64,000 nucleotides of DNA from Vibrio spartinae (GTDB lineage: Bacteria; Pseudomonadota; Gammaproteobacteria; Enterobacterales; Vibrionaceae): contig NZ_AP024907.1 in the NCBI RefSeq assembly GCF_024347135.1, positions 673,001 to 737,000 on the forward strand, read 5' to 3'. The stretch's first letter is position 1. The number at the start of each line of letters is the position of its first letter. Positions 26,197 to 35,477 of the stretch are shown piece by piece. A program made the position numbers and the translations under genes. The notes under the pieces are model-generated. The model was not told the DNA's origin, searched no databases, and was given only the letters and a program-made list of their open reading frames with translations.

Positions 26197-27159
26197 ATGA
26201 AAAAAACATTAATTGCTTTAGCAGTGGTCAGCAGCGCTTCGGTAGCTCATGCTGCGGAAATATATTCACTGGATGGTGTCACCGTTAATTTATCCGGTGA
26301 AGTCGATGTGCAGTATTATAAATCTCAGGATGAAAGTCAGCATTCTGAATGGAATGTGAACGAAGCGAAGTTTGGCTTTGATATGACTTATGAGATGACT
26401 GAGGATCTGGTGGTTGGCTCACATATGGATGTTGATGCCAATGATGAAGAAGACAACAGTTCGGTCAGACGCGGTGATGTGTATGGCAAGATCATCTACC
26501 TTCAGTCACACACGATTAGTTTTGGTGCGCAACCGACTATTCTGGATGACTCCGGTATCGGGGATGACTATGAGTTTGGTTTTACTTCCTTCGTTGAAAG
26601 TGCGAAAAATGAAGGGGATCAGGTCATTAAATATAAATATGACGGCGGCGAAATGTTTTATGGCGGGCTGGCATATTTAGAGAATAAGAATAATACCAGT
26701 ACGCCGGGCAGTAACGATGATTATCAGCTCGACGGCAATTTAGGTGCAAGAGTAGAAGATTTTGACTTTACCATTTTCCTTGCACGTGCCCAGAAAAATA
26801 AGATTGATATCAGTACCTACGATCTGGAAGTCCGTTATCTGTATGGTGACTGGCAGTTTGCCACAACATACGGTATCTCTTCGACGGAACAGGAAAGTGC
26901 ATCGGATCGGGATAAATCAACGTATGGTCTGACGGTGAGCTATAGCGATGGAGGCCGGTTGGAGTATGCTGCCGGGTGGGCGGTTGTCGAGACGGATCAT
27001 AGCATCAGTAATGCTGTGCCAAACGGTGATGTCAATGATTTCTATATCAATGTGACTTATGCTTTGTCAAATGATGTCGCGCTCTATGCCGAAGTTGGTT
27101 TGACGGATGAAAATGATCAAGAAACGGGTTATGTCATCGGTATGGATACGACGTTCTGA
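26197..27159 (+). CDS. Outer-membrane porin-like beta-barrel protein
   Basis: 320 residues. A clear signal peptide (MKKTLIALAVVSSASVAHAA) is followed by alternating amphipathic strands beginning YSLDGVTVNLSGEVDVQYY, as in Gram-negative trimeric porins. The protein ends TGYVIGMDTTF, with the C-terminal Phe needed for BAM recognition. It is rich in Asp and Glu. Strong SD-like GGGGAATAAA precedes the ATG. In the EPS locus it could serve solute entry or envelope adaptation; no direct link to export is visible. Confidence 0.82.
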   Translation: MKKTLIALAVVSSASVAHAAEIYSLDGVTVNLSGEVDVQYYKSQDESQHSEWNVNEAKFGFDMTYEMTEDLVVGSHMDVDANDEEDNSSVRRGDVYGKIIYLQSHTISFGAQPTILDDSGIGDDYEFGFTSFVESAKNEGDQVIKYKYDGGEMFYGGLAYLENKNNTSTPGSNDDYQLDGNLGARVEDFDFTIFLARAQKNKIDISTYDLEVRYLYGDWQFATTYGISSTEQESASDRDKSTYGLTVSYSDGGRLEYAAGWAVVETDHSISNAVPNGDVNDFYINVTYALSNDVALYAEVGLTDENDQETGYVIGMDTTF

Positions 27160-27168
27160 TGTCGTCGG

Positions 27169-27198
27169 TGCGGCGGCTTGATTGGTCGAGCTGCCGCA
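27169..27198 (+). terminator. Hairpin after porin gene, terminator-like
   Basis: TGCGGCGGCT (27169-27178) can pair with AGCTGCCGCA (27189-27198) with one mismatch around a 10-nt loop, 10 bp after the porin stop. No T-run follows, so it may be an mRNA 3' stabiliser or weak terminator. Confidence 0.45.
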
Positions 27199-27240
27199 GA
27201 TTCATGAATGCATAAACAAACATCATTTAAGGGAATCATT

Positions 27241-27918
27241 TTGAAACGCACTCTATCTATTTTAGGCGTGTTCGCCGGGAGTTTTTCTTGCCTAACACTT
27301 GCAGCAGAGTTGACCTTACCGAGGAGTGTCGAGTTATTGGCTCTTGATGGTCAGAAAGTTGAGCATACCGAGGTGCTTGAGCTGCCGAAAGGGAAGCATC
27401 AGTTCGTATTTCGGTATGAAGAATCACTGCGTTTCGGCTCTCGTAAGAAGAAATATCAGTCAACGCCTTTAATTGTTTCAATCCCATTTTCTGAGTCGGC
27501 GCAGGTGGCGTTACGCCATTCTCATCTTCGTGACTATTCAGCGGCAGCGTCAGCATTTAAGAATGGAACCGTCGCATGGCAACTCGTCGATCCGCAAGGC
27601 AAGTTCACAGATCTTCAGCCGGTTGAATTGCCCGGTAATCCCGGCTTTCTGCCTTATCAGGATATTGAAGCTGCTATTGGACGCTATAATCGCCAGCATG
27701 GGATACCACTGTCATCTGGCGGCACGTCGGTGCGAGCCGAGCAGGTACCTGCGACAACCAAACCACAACAACCGATGAATTCCCGCCAAGCCGTTATTCC
27801 TGAGTCAACAGATGCTCAATATTCAGGTGATTTTGTGCCCCAGATTCAGGCTTGGTATTTACAAGCGACGGATGCAGAACGGAAAGCCTTGCTTAAATGG
27901 ATGATTGAGCAGCAATAA
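27241..27918 (+). CDS. DUF2057 (YccT-like) periplasmic protein
   Basis: 225 residues from TTG 27241, chosen because AAGGG lies 7 bp upstream and the protein then opens with a compact signal peptide (KRTLSILGVFAGSFSCLTLAA). An ATG at 27208 is in frame but has no good SD. The mature N-terminus (LTLPRSVELLALDGQKVE, then LPKGKHQFVFRYEE) matches the DUF2057 family. YccT has been linked to curli/biofilm regulation in enterobacteria (recalled). It lies between the porin and phosphatase genes. Confidence 0.75.
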   Translation: MKRTLSILGVFAGSFSCLTLAAELTLPRSVELLALDGQKVEHTEVLELPKGKHQFVFRYEESLRFGSRKKKYQSTPLIVSIPFSESAQVALRHSHLRDYSAAASAFKNGTVAWQLVDPQGKFTDLQPVELPGNPGFLPYQDIEAAIGRYNRQHGIPLSSGGTSVRAEQVPATTKPQQPMNSRQAVIPESTDAQYSGDFVPQIQAWYLQATDAERKALLKWMIEQQ

Positions 27919-27937
27919 CAGTATGAAGAGAGGCCTC

Positions 27938-28384
27938 ATGTTTGAAAACATTCTCGTGATTTGTGCTGGGAATATCTGCCGTTCTCCTTATGCCGCCGGG
28001 CGACTTCAACGTCTTATGCCATCTCATACGGTGCACTCTGCCGGATTACTCACCGAGAAAAGCGGGCTTGTCGGTGCTTCGGCATCTCCCGAGGGGCAAG
28101 CCATCGCCCGCTCATTGGGGATCGATCTGACGGATCATCAGGCTCAGCAAATTAACCCGGCGATGGTCGATGCTTGTGACTTAATTTTAGCAATGAACCA
28201 GAATCAGATTGATATGCTGAGCCGAATGTTTCCGAAAGCACGCCATAAAACGATGCTTTTCGGTCATTGGATCGGTATTAGTCAGATTGACGATCCTTAT
28301 CAAAAATCCTCCGCAATTTTTCAACAAGTTTATGCTGTTCTTGATCGGGCTGCGAAAGCTTGGTCCGATAAGATCGGTCAGTAA
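27938..28384 (+). CDS. Low-molecular-weight protein tyrosine phosphatase (Wzb/VpsU-like)
   Basis: 148 residues from ATG 27938 (AGAGAGG 4-5 bp upstream). The P-loop CAGNICRS (C-x5-R) near residue 9 and the general-acid loop DDPYQKS near residue 117 are intact. This class dephosphorylates Wzc-type tyrosine kinases, here most likely the protein at 10736-12928. It lies 15 kb from its substrate gene, not beside it as in wza-wzb-wzc operons. Confidence 0.9.
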   Translation: MFENILVICAGNICRSPYAAGRLQRLMPSHTVHSAGLLTEKSGLVGASASPEGQAIARSLGIDLTDHQAQQINPAMVDACDLILAMNQNQIDMLSRMFPKARHKTMLFGHWIGISQIDDPYQKSSAIFQQVYAVLDRAAKAWSDKIGQ

Positions 28385-28738
28385 ACGATCTCCCTCCTAA
28401 CGACACAGATTGATTATTTTTTAGTCTACTTGGTCAGTCTGTGCCATATTTATAAACATGTATCATAATAAAATCCCTCTACCTTTTGTCATGTATCCCA
28501 AAATAACAAGGTTAAACATACACATACAGCAACCTTACTTTTCTCTGTTATTTCAAATTGTTTTGCCATGCATGATCGCGCCTGATAAATGAACGAAGTT
28601 ACTTATTGAAATTAAATGGATTTGTCTTGGTGTTTTTATTCAGTCATTTTCGCTGAAACGACACCTGAGGTAACTTGGGGATTTCCCCTTAGTTCATGAT
28701 AAATAAAATCGCCTGTTTAATAATGAGGAGAGAGAAAT
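28385..28738. other. 354-bp intergenic region, phosphatase to NodB-like gene
   Basis: No gene seen. CACAGATTGA (28404-28413) and TCAGTCTGTG (28434-28443) form a loose inverted repeat with one mismatch, perhaps a weak terminator. A second dyad, GGGG-ATTT-CCCC (28677-28688) flanked by AACT/AGTT, lies about 50 bp before the next start codon and could be an operator. The next gene has a strong GAGGAG ribosome site. Confidence 0.45.
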
Positions 28739-30304
28739 ATGAAGTTAGTTAGGTGGCTTTTATCTTCACATCACCGATTACTCGGTGGTTTGTTCATGGT
28801 GTGTTTGTCCGTGGTTGCGGCCATGGCTCAGGTCAGTGAGGCCGACTCAACGAATCTGCCCACGCCTAAACTACTGGAAAGTTTCGATTCGATGGCGGGA
28901 TGGTCCGTCAATCGCGGGGGCGTTTTCCGACAGGTCTGTCCGGTGACGGAAGGTCAGGGAGCTATGGCAGTGCTGGGCAAGGGGGAAGAACTATCCCATG
29001 CCATTGCCCAGAAGGTATTACCGGAGTCGATCAATTCGAATGATATGGGCGTGATTACTTTTGCTGTGCGTAAGGTATTACCTCGCGTGACGAGCAATCT
29101 GAATGTCAGGTTTAGCACGGCTGGTGGTTCGTACACCGGTGTGAATTATAATCTCAATGTGGCCAACCTGAACTCGAATGCACCGTTGAAAACGTATTGG
29201 GTTGCATTTCACCAATCTGAAGATCCATTGTTGGCACAATCGGTTGATGTGACAAAAGTTCGGGTCAGTTCGCCGTCTCGCAATCCCCCTTATATGATCA
29301 ACAATACCATTGATTCACTTTATGCCAATGCGAAAGGTCAACCCACGGTCGTGATCGGGTTTGATGATGGGGAAGATACGATAGAAAGCATTGCCCATCC
29401 CTATATGGCCCAGTATGGGTTGGTCGGCACTGTCTATGTTCCGACGCAGCAGGTTGGTTGGGTGAATCGACTGACTTGGGAGCAAATTTCGATACTGTCG
29501 GACGCCGGCTGGGCGATTAGTGTGGATGGTTCACCGGATGATACACCGATGACTGATGCCGCAGATGTTGACACGGCGGTTACCAATGCGATTTCCGCGT
29601 GGGATGAATTGAAACAGCATGGGCTTGATTCTGAAGCGATGTTTCATCTCTGCTATCCCGGAGGGAAATTTTTCGATACATCCGTTCGACCGATTCAGGT
29701 GACATCGATGATGTCGGATGGTTCAAACGTGGTGACGTTGGATGATAATTATCCGATCCATGTCGGGATGCGCGTCTATGGCTCGAATATTCCCAAGAAT
29801 ACCTATGTGATTAACGGCGGTGGGGAGTCCGTTGCTGCGGTCACTTTGTCTCAAAAAATTCCGCCACAAAATTTACCGGTCATGTTTAATGATGAATCCG
29901 GGGCGTTTTATTTAGATAAACTTCCGGCAGCGTTACATAAAGCAGGATTTAAATCAGGACGCATTACCGTCGGCGGCGATATGTATACCCGGTTTGGTTT
30001 TGGTGGCAGAGAGATGACGACCATTGGTCAAGGTGTCTCTTACATGACATTTAACCAGTTTTCTCCATTGCTCGAACAAGTCATTTTGCGCGGCACCACG
30101 ATGGAAACTTATTTTCATCGGATTGTACCTGATCCGGAGGAAGGCTGGACGCCGGATACACCGAATCCGGGGATCGACGTTTATGAGTCATTTTTCAAAG
30201 CTTATATTGATGCCGTTGCTGAAAAGGTTCAGGCCGGAGAGCTGGTCGTGCTGACCAAACCACAGTGGTATGAGCGGGATATTGATAAAACGGTTCCCGA
30301 ATGA
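28739..30304 (+). CDS. NodB-like secreted protein with degenerate metal site and inserted beta module
   Basis: 521 residues. A signal peptide (cleavage near residue 30, AMAQ) is followed by a carbohydrate-binding-like beta domain (about 45-190) and a NodB domain from about 205. Motif 1 is present (VVIGFDDGEDTI), but where active enzymes have H-S/T-x-x-H this protein reads AISVDGSPDD, so both zinc-ligand histidines are missing. HLCYPGGKFF resembles a late NodB motif. About 70 residues (VTSMMSDGSNVVTLDDNYPI through VTLSQKIP) look like a GMxVxGxxIPxxTYV beta module inserted in the NodB domain. It may bind polymer rather than deacetylate it. Confidence 0.72.
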   Translation: MKLVRWLLSSHHRLLGGLFMVCLSVVAAMAQVSEADSTNLPTPKLLESFDSMAGWSVNRGGVFRQVCPVTEGQGAMAVLGKGEELSHAIAQKVLPESINSNDMGVITFAVRKVLPRVTSNLNVRFSTAGGSYTGVNYNLNVANLNSNAPLKTYWVAFHQSEDPLLAQSVDVTKVRVSSPSRNPPYMINNTIDSLYANAKGQPTVVIGFDDGEDTIESIAHPYMAQYGLVGTVYVPTQQVGWVNRLTWEQISILSDAGWAISVDGSPDDTPMTDAADVDTAVTNAISAWDELKQHGLDSEAMFHLCYPGGKFFDTSVRPIQVTSMMSDGSNVVTLDDNYPIHVGMRVYGSNIPKNTYVINGGGESVAAVTLSQKIPPQNLPVMFNDESGAFYLDKLPAALHKAGFKSGRITVGGDMYTRFGFGGREMTTIGQGVSYMTFNQFSPLLEQVILRGTTMETYFHRIVPDPEEGWTPDTPNPGIDVYESFFKAYIDAVAEKVQAGELVVLTKPQWYERDIDKTVPE

Positions 30305-30334
30305 TAATTGAGGCGGAAGTCCACGGCTTCGCAA

Positions 30335-30473
30335 GATATGATTTGCGAGGATCATATCATTTTCGGAGATCGGATTGATGTCGGTCAGCATTCCCTTTTC
30401 GTGCTCACCAAATGGTGACAAAGCCGTCGCGGAAAGGGAATGGCTGGTTGCTGCCCATTCAGTACCGAATGGG
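30335..30473. repeat. Cluster of three inverted repeats before the response regulator gene
   Basis: GATATGAT/ATCATATC (30335-30342, 30351-30358). CATTCCCTTT/AAAGGGAATG (30389-30398, 30433-30442) encloses a nested TCACC-AAAT-GGTGA hairpin (30405-30418). CCCATTC/GAATGGG (30454-30460, 30467-30473). All stems are perfect. The region ends about 90 bp before the regulator start. Confidence 0.75.
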
Positions 30474-30562
30474 TTGATTTGATACAAACTGCTACATTCT
30501 TTTTGGCTGAATTTCGCTACACTGGTTGCAAAAGTCGTTTTATTTTGTGGAGCCAGAAATCA

Positions 30563-31285
30563 ATGACCCCCTTGCCGAATTACAATAAACGGATTCTTTT
30601 AGTTGAAGATGACACTGAGCTTGCTGGCCTGATCGCGGATTTTCTGTCTCGTTACGGTTTTGAAGTGATAACGGTGAACAACGGGACGGATGCCGTGAAA
30701 CAAGTGGCTGATCTTCAGCCGGATTTGGTGATTCTTGATGTGATGTTACCGGGAATGAACGGCATGGAAGTCTGTCAAACGATACGCAGTTTCTATACCG
30801 GCTATATCTTGATGCAAACGGCTCTGGACGATGATGCTGATCAGATGAGGGGGTTGGAAATTGGTGCCGATGATTATGTGATCAAGCAGGTGCAACCCCA
30901 TTTATTACTTTCCCGGATTTATGCTTTACTACGACGTTCAGAACGAAGATCACCGCCTGCCAGTACGACGATAGAACCCAATACTCTGATGTGTGGGCCA
31001 TTGGTAATTGATTTAAGTAATCGGACGGTTGTATTGAATCAGCTCCCCGTTGAGACAACCACCGCAGAGTTTGAACTGTTGGTCTTACTGGCGAGTACGG
31101 TTGGTCAAGTGGTGAGTCGGGATGAGATTTTACAGAAAATACGCGGTTTTGAGTACGATGGTTTAGATCGGTCGATTGATCGCAGAATATCTCGATTGCG
31201 GCAAAAACTGGTGTTGGACAATGGTAAAGAACTGATCAAAACGGTCAGAGGCGTCGGTTACCAACTCTGTGTTTATTCCGATTGA
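30563..31285 (+). CDS. OmpR-family response regulator (orphan)
   Basis: 240 residues from ATG 30563 (GGAG about 10 bp upstream); an upstream in-frame extension is not protein-like. The receiver domain (about 8-122) has the acidic pair VEDD, the phospho-accepting Asp in VILDVMLPG, the conserved Thr in MQTALDD and Lys in DDYVIKQ, where the usual K-P is K-Q. A winged-helix DNA-binding domain follows (about 140-238, ending LIKTVRGVGYQL), RstA-like in style. No histidine kinase is adjacent. It probably regulates part of the EPS locus or the neighbouring outer-membrane gene (inference). Confidence 0.85.
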   Translation: MTPLPNYNKRILLVEDDTELAGLIADFLSRYGFEVITVNNGTDAVKQVADLQPDLVILDVMLPGMNGMEVCQTIRSFYTGYILMQTALDDDADQMRGLEIGADDYVIKQVQPHLLLSRIYALLRRSERRSPPASTTIEPNTLMCGPLVIDLSNRTVVLNQLPVETTTAEFELLVLLASTVGQVVSRDEILQKIRGFEYDGLDRSIDRRISRLRQKLVLDNGKELIKTVRGVGYQLCVYSD

Positions 31286-31558
31286 ACTGACCCGAAACCT
31301 AACCTTAAACCCACCGGGAGCCGTGAGCGTTTCGTCTACGTCGTAAATAGGATTTGTCTTCACCAGATAAACCGTTTCTTTTGCCAGTGTATAGCAGTTG
31401 GAACGACCAACGACCCATTGTGCTGTACTGAGCCCTCTGTACGCTGTTACAGACTGTCACACAGCGTCACCATAAGCCTCTCAAATCTCAGCCTTTGTTC
31501 AATGATAATGACGTTGTGATGCATTTTGTCCATTTTCATTGTAGTCAGAGGAAAAGTA

Positions 31559-32101
31559 ATGAAAAAAATCATAAGTCTGTTAGGTGCTGCTGGTGTATTA
31601 CTCGCATCAACGAGTGAGGCGGCAACATGGGTTGGAATTGAAACAGGGATCGGTTCGTCTGATTATGAATCTGCATCGGACAGTATTGATGCTTCATGGA
31701 CAGGGGCGATTCAGGCCGGTGTGGATTTGAATCAGAATTGGAGTGTATTGGTCGGTGCACATATGGGTGGGGGAAGTAGCATACCACGCAAAGAAATCGG
31801 TGTGATCACCGAGTCAGAAGAGGAGCTTGATTACCGCGCGCTATCGCTGAGTCTCAACCGGAACTTTTACCTCACGGAACGCCAGTTTCTTTATGCGTCT
31901 GTGGGGATGAATTATAACCAGACAGAGGTTGAGCTGCATGGCGTCAAAACCATTGATGACGATGGAATTGGCTACAATTTACGAGCGGGATGGTTATTTC
32001 GTTTAAATCAACGCTTTTCGGTCAACGTCGGTCTGCAACGGTTAGGGATGAGTGATGTGGATGTTAACTCCGCCAATGTTGGGTTGATGTATCGTTTTTA
32101 G
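31559..32101 (+). CDS. Small outer-membrane beta-barrel protein
   Basis: 180 residues from ATG 31559 (AGAGG 7 bp upstream). Signal peptide about 1-21 (MKKIISLLGAAGVLLASTSEA) then ATWVGIETGIGSSDY, with about eight amphipathic strands and the terminal ANVGLMYRF, ending in Phe. This pattern fits an OmpA-like/OmpX-type eight-strand barrel without a periplasmic domain. It follows the orphan regulator gene and might be its target. Specific function unknown. Confidence 0.72.
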   Translation: MKKIISLLGAAGVLLASTSEAATWVGIETGIGSSDYESASDSIDASWTGAIQAGVDLNQNWSVLVGAHMGGGSSIPRKEIGVITESEEELDYRALSLSLNRNFYLTERQFLYASVGMNYNQTEVELHGVKTIDDDGIGYNLRAGWLFRLNQRFSVNVGLQRLGMSDVDVNSANVGLMYRF

Positions 32102-32126
32102 CCCCAGCCTGCTCCGTATAGAAGAT

Positions 32127-32159
32127 GGCGGCACTTTTCATTTGGTGAAAAGTGCCGCC
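32127..32159. terminator. Perfect 14-bp stem hairpin, probable terminator
   Basis: GGCGGCACTTTTCA (32127-32140), loop TTTGG, TGAAAAGTGCCGCC (32146-32159). It lies 26 bp after the outer-membrane protein gene. No T-run follows, but the stem is very stable. It marks the right border of the accessory locus before prfC. Confidence 0.6.
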
Positions 32160-32398
32160 GTGGGTCAATTCGTTGCTTACGTGCTCAGAACGGCGTGACG
32201 GACGCGGATTTTATCGACGGGTCAATCTTAGCTGATTCTAGTCACTGTGATTGTTGCACAACCAGATTGTTTAAACAGCCAAGATCAGCGAGAATAGCAG
32301 CCTCTTACGATTCACATGACGGATTTGATCTGTGGCGCGCCTGAAAGGCAGCTTGAAACATGTGTACAAATCCGTTGTACAGATAAAAGATTTTATTC

Positions 32399-33988
32399 AT
32401 GGCTGACCAGAATTTTCTTAACGAAGTTAATAAGCGAAGAACCTTTGCTATCATTTCCCACCCGGATGCGGGTAAAACCACCATTACTGAAAAAGTGCTG
32501 TTGTTCGGACGTGCGATTCAACAAGCCGGTACCGTAAAGGGACGTGGCTCGAATCAACATGCGAAATCAGACTGGATGGATATGGAAAAAGAGCGGGGAA
32601 TCTCGATTACCACATCAGTCATGCAGTTCCCTTACAATGATTGTCTGGTCAACCTGCTCGATACCCCCGGACACGAAGACTTTTCTGAAGATACGTATCG
32701 GACACTGACGGCGGTTGACTCTTGTCTGATGGTGATCGATGCCGCAAAAGGGGTCGAGGATCGGACGCGTAAGCTGATGGAAGTGACCCGGCTGCGAGAT
32801 ACACCGATTGTGACCTTTATGAACAAGTTGGACCGGGATATCCGCGATCCGATGGAGTTGCTGGATGAAGTTGAGAGTGAGCTGAATATTCTCTGTGCGC
32901 CGATCACTTGGCCAATCGGCTGCGGTAAAAACTTTAAAGGTGTTTATCACCTCCACCGCGACGAGACCATTTTGTATTCTACCGGTCAGGGGCATACCAT
33001 CCAAGAGTTGCGGATCGTGAAAGGTCTCGATAATCCGGAACTCGACCAAGCGGTCGGTGATGATCTGGCAATGCAGTTGAGAGAGGAACTGGAACTGGTC
33101 GTCGGGGCATCCAATGATTTTGATCTGGAGTTGTTTCTTCAGGGTGAGCTGACACCGGTATTCTTCGGTACTGCGTTGGGGAACTTCGGAGTCGATCATG
33201 TGCTTGATGGGTTGACTGAGTGGGCCCCGGCACCGTTGCCGCGTGAAACGGTTGAACGTTCAGTTGATGCAACCGAAGAAAAATTCTCTGGATTTGTGTT
33301 TAAAATTCAGGCGAATATGGATCCCAAACATCGCGACCGGGTCGCCTTTATGCGGATTGTATCCGGCTCTTATCAGCAGGGCATGAAAATCAATCATGTC
33401 CGGATCGGTAAACAGGTGAGCATTTCTGATGCGGTGACGTTTATGGCCGGTGACCGAGCGCGGGCTGAAGAGGCATTTGCCGGGGATATTATCGGCTTAC
33501 ACAATCACGGCACGATTCAGATTGGTGATACTTTTACGCAGGGCGAAACCATGAAGTTTTCCGGAATCCCTAATTTTGCACCGGAACTGTTTCGTCGTAT
33601 TCGCCTCAAAGACCCATTGAAGCAAAAACAACTGCTGAAAGGATTGGTGCAGTTATCTGAAGAAGGTGCAGTACAGGTCTTCCGTCCGATGCAAAATAAC
33701 GATCTAATCGTCGGTGCGGTCGGGGTGCTGCAGTTCGATGTGGTGGTTGCACGTCTGAAATCCGAGTACAACGTTGAAGCGATTTATGAGAGTGTTAACG
33801 TTGCAACCGCGCGCTGGGTTGAGTGTGATGATGCCAAGAAGTTAGATGAATTCGAACGTAAGAGCCAAGCGAATCTGGCTTTAGACGGTGGGGATAATCT
33901 CGCTTATATTGCGCCGACGATGGTCAACCTCAATCTGGCAAAAGAGCGTTTCCCGGACATCGATTTTCGTGCGACTCGCGAGCATTAA
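32399..33988 (+). CDS. prfC: Peptide chain release factor 3 (RF3)
   Basis: 529 residues, the normal length. It begins [20 protein letters not shown] followed by the P-loop [20 protein letters not shown] and MNKLDRD are the G3 and G4 motifs. RF3 is a GTPase that removes RF1/RF2 from the ribosome after termination. The gene is monocistronic, closed by a terminator at 34030. Confidence 0.97.
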   Translation: MADQNFLNEVNKRRTFAIISHPDAGKTTITEKVLLFGRAIQQAGTVKGRGSNQHAKSDWMDMEKERGISITTSVMQFPYNDCLVNLLDTPGHEDFSEDTYRTLTAVDSCLMVIDAAKGVEDRTRKLMEVTRLRDTPIVTFMNKLDRDIRDPMELLDEVESELNILCAPITWPIGCGKNFKGVYHLHRDETILYSTGQGHTIQELRIVKGLDNPELDQAVGDDLAMQLREELELVVGASNDFDLELFLQGELTPVFFGTALGNFGVDHVLDGLTEWAPAPLPRETVERSVDATEEKFSGFVFKIQANMDPKHRDRVAFMRIVSGSYQQGMKINHVRIGKQVSISDAVTFMAGDRARAEEAFAGDIIGLHNHGTIQIGDTFTQGETMKFSGIPNFAPELFRRIRLKDPLKQKQLLKGLVQLSEEGAVQVFRPMQNNDLIVGAVGVLQFDVVVARLKSEYNVEAIYESVNVATARWVECDDAKKLDEFERKSQANLALDGGDNLAYIAPTMVNLNLAKERFPDIDFRATREH

Positions 33989-34029
33989 TCGCGGCATTGT
34001 ATCGCTATCGCTCATAAGATGATCGATAC

Positions 34030-34057
34030 AAAAAAGCTCCCTGAGGGAGCTTTTTTT
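34030..34057. terminator. Bidirectional terminator between prfC and srmB
   Basis: AAAAAAGCTCCC, TGA, GGGAGCTTTTTTT forms a stable stem with A-run and T-run on either side, serving the convergent prfC and srmB transcripts. Confidence 0.92.
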
Positions 34058-34080
34058 GCTCACGACGTTTAAAACCGATG

Positions 34081-35325
34081 TTACTTCTTCTTTTTGCCGG
34101 TTTTCTTGTTCACGACTTTTTTATCTTTGGTGGCCGATTTCTTTTTCTCCGGAGACTTTTTCTTTTTGAAGATCGGCTTTTTATGTTTGGGGCGTAACCC
34201 GTCAATGAACCGTTCTTTAATCTCTTCGTTCATATAACGCTGAATCCGTTCGATCATCGGTTGATCATGTGCTTCTACCAGAGAAATCGCGATCCCTTTT
34301 TTACCCGCTCGCGCGGTTCGGCCAATTCTGTGCAGGAACACGTCTGCTGTGCGGGGCATATCGTAATTGATGACATGGCTGATATCAGAAATATCTAAGC
34401 CACGGGCAGCGACATCGGTTGCCAGTAAAATATTGATGTCACCCTCACGAAAACGGGTAATGGCATTGTTACGACGCTCTTGAGGCATTTCTCCCTGAAT
34501 CCAGGCACAGGGAACCTGACTGCGTTCTAACTCTGTGCGTAAATCTGCCAGCCGCTCACGGGTTTTCACGAATACGATCGCTCGCTGAGATTGCGTGGTC
34601 AGAATCTCTTTGAGCAGCGTATTCTTATGCGCTAAGCTATCCGCCCGGTGATACCACTGGGTGATTTTCTTTCTTTCTCGGCGCGGCGGCTCCGCACGGA
34701 CTTCGGCCGGTTCGTTCAACAGATCTGCAGCGAACCCATCAACCCCTTTGCCTTCCAGTGTGGCAGAGAACAGTAAAGTCTGTTTACGCCAGCGACATTC
34801 AGAGGAAAGGCGGTTGACGGTTGGTGCAAAGCCCATGTCGAGCATCCGATCCGCTTCATCCAGAATCAGCCATTCGATGGCCCGACAATCGAAACGTTCG
34901 GCTTCAATGTATTCCATTAATCGACCGGGAGTTGCGACCACAATATCCTGTGTCGCATTGAGCATGTCGGCATGTTGCTGATATTGAACGCCCCCGGTAA
35001 TCGTAACGATTTTCAGGTGAGTGAACTGAGCCAGTGTCTGGATCTGTTCCGAGACCTGAGCGGCCAGTTCACGAGTCGGCGTGAGGATCAGCATTCGGGC
35101 CGGTCCCGGTCTTTTACGGGGAAAGTCAATTAAGTACTGAATCGCGGGCAGGCCAAACGCGGCGGTTTTTCCTGTGCCTGTCGGGGCAGAAGCCATGACA
35201 TCCCGACCGTCTAAAGCGTAGGGGATGGACTCGGCCTGGACTTGTGTTGGGCGAGTAAATCCTGCTTTTTCAATGGCTTCAAGAAGACAGGGATCGAGTT
35301 CTAAGTCTGAAAAATTTTTAATCAC
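34081..35325 (-). CDS. srmB: DEAD-box RNA helicase SrmB
   Basis: 414 residues from GTG 35325 (VIKNFSDLELDPCLLEAIE), which lines up with E. coli SrmB; an ATG at 35373 is an in-frame alternative with no better ribosome site. Motifs: FTRPTQVQ (Q), APTGTGKT (I), PTRELA (Ia), DEAD in LILDEADRMLD (II), SAT (III), HRIGRTAR (VI). The C-terminus is a lysine-rich tail for RNA binding. SrmB acts early in 50S subunit assembly. Confidence 0.93.
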   Translation of the reverse strand: MIKNFSDLELDPCLLEAIEKAGFTRPTQVQAESIPYALDGRDVMASAPTGTGKTAAFGLPAIQYLIDFPRKRPGPARMLILTPTRELAAQVSEQIQTLAQFTHLKIVTITGGVQYQQHADMLNATQDIVVATPGRLMEYIEAERFDCRAIEWLILDEADRMLDMGFAPTVNRLSSECRWRKQTLLFSATLEGKGVDGFAADLLNEPAEVRAEPPRRERKKITQWYHRADSLAHKNTLLKEILTTQSQRAIVFVKTRERLADLRTELERSQVPCAWIQGEMPQERRNNAITRFREGDINILLATDVAARGLDISDISHVINYDMPRTADVFLHRIGRTARAGKKGIAISLVEAHDQPMIERIQRYMNEEIKERFIDGLRPKHKKPIFKKKKSPEKKKSATKDKKVVNKKTGKKKK

Positions 35326-35477
35326 GGCTATTTCTCTGCTTGTCGAACGCTCTGCATCAAAACGCTCATTCATCAAACTATCTGTTAAGCTATCCGTTAT
35401 CAGTGACCTGTGCAATCGGGATGGCAAAACTAAAGGTCGGCATTATAGAGACTTCCATCACGATCTTACATCCTTTT

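Noticed and set aside
30440..30562. N-terminal extension of the response regulator
   Set aside because: Residues upstream of 30563 resemble no receiver domain and overlap the inverted-repeat region; ATG 30563 has GGAG and starts the domain correctly.
32615..33199. Long antisense open frame of 194 codons within prfC
   Set aside because: It lies wholly inside prfC, has no ribosome site and encodes no recognisable domain.
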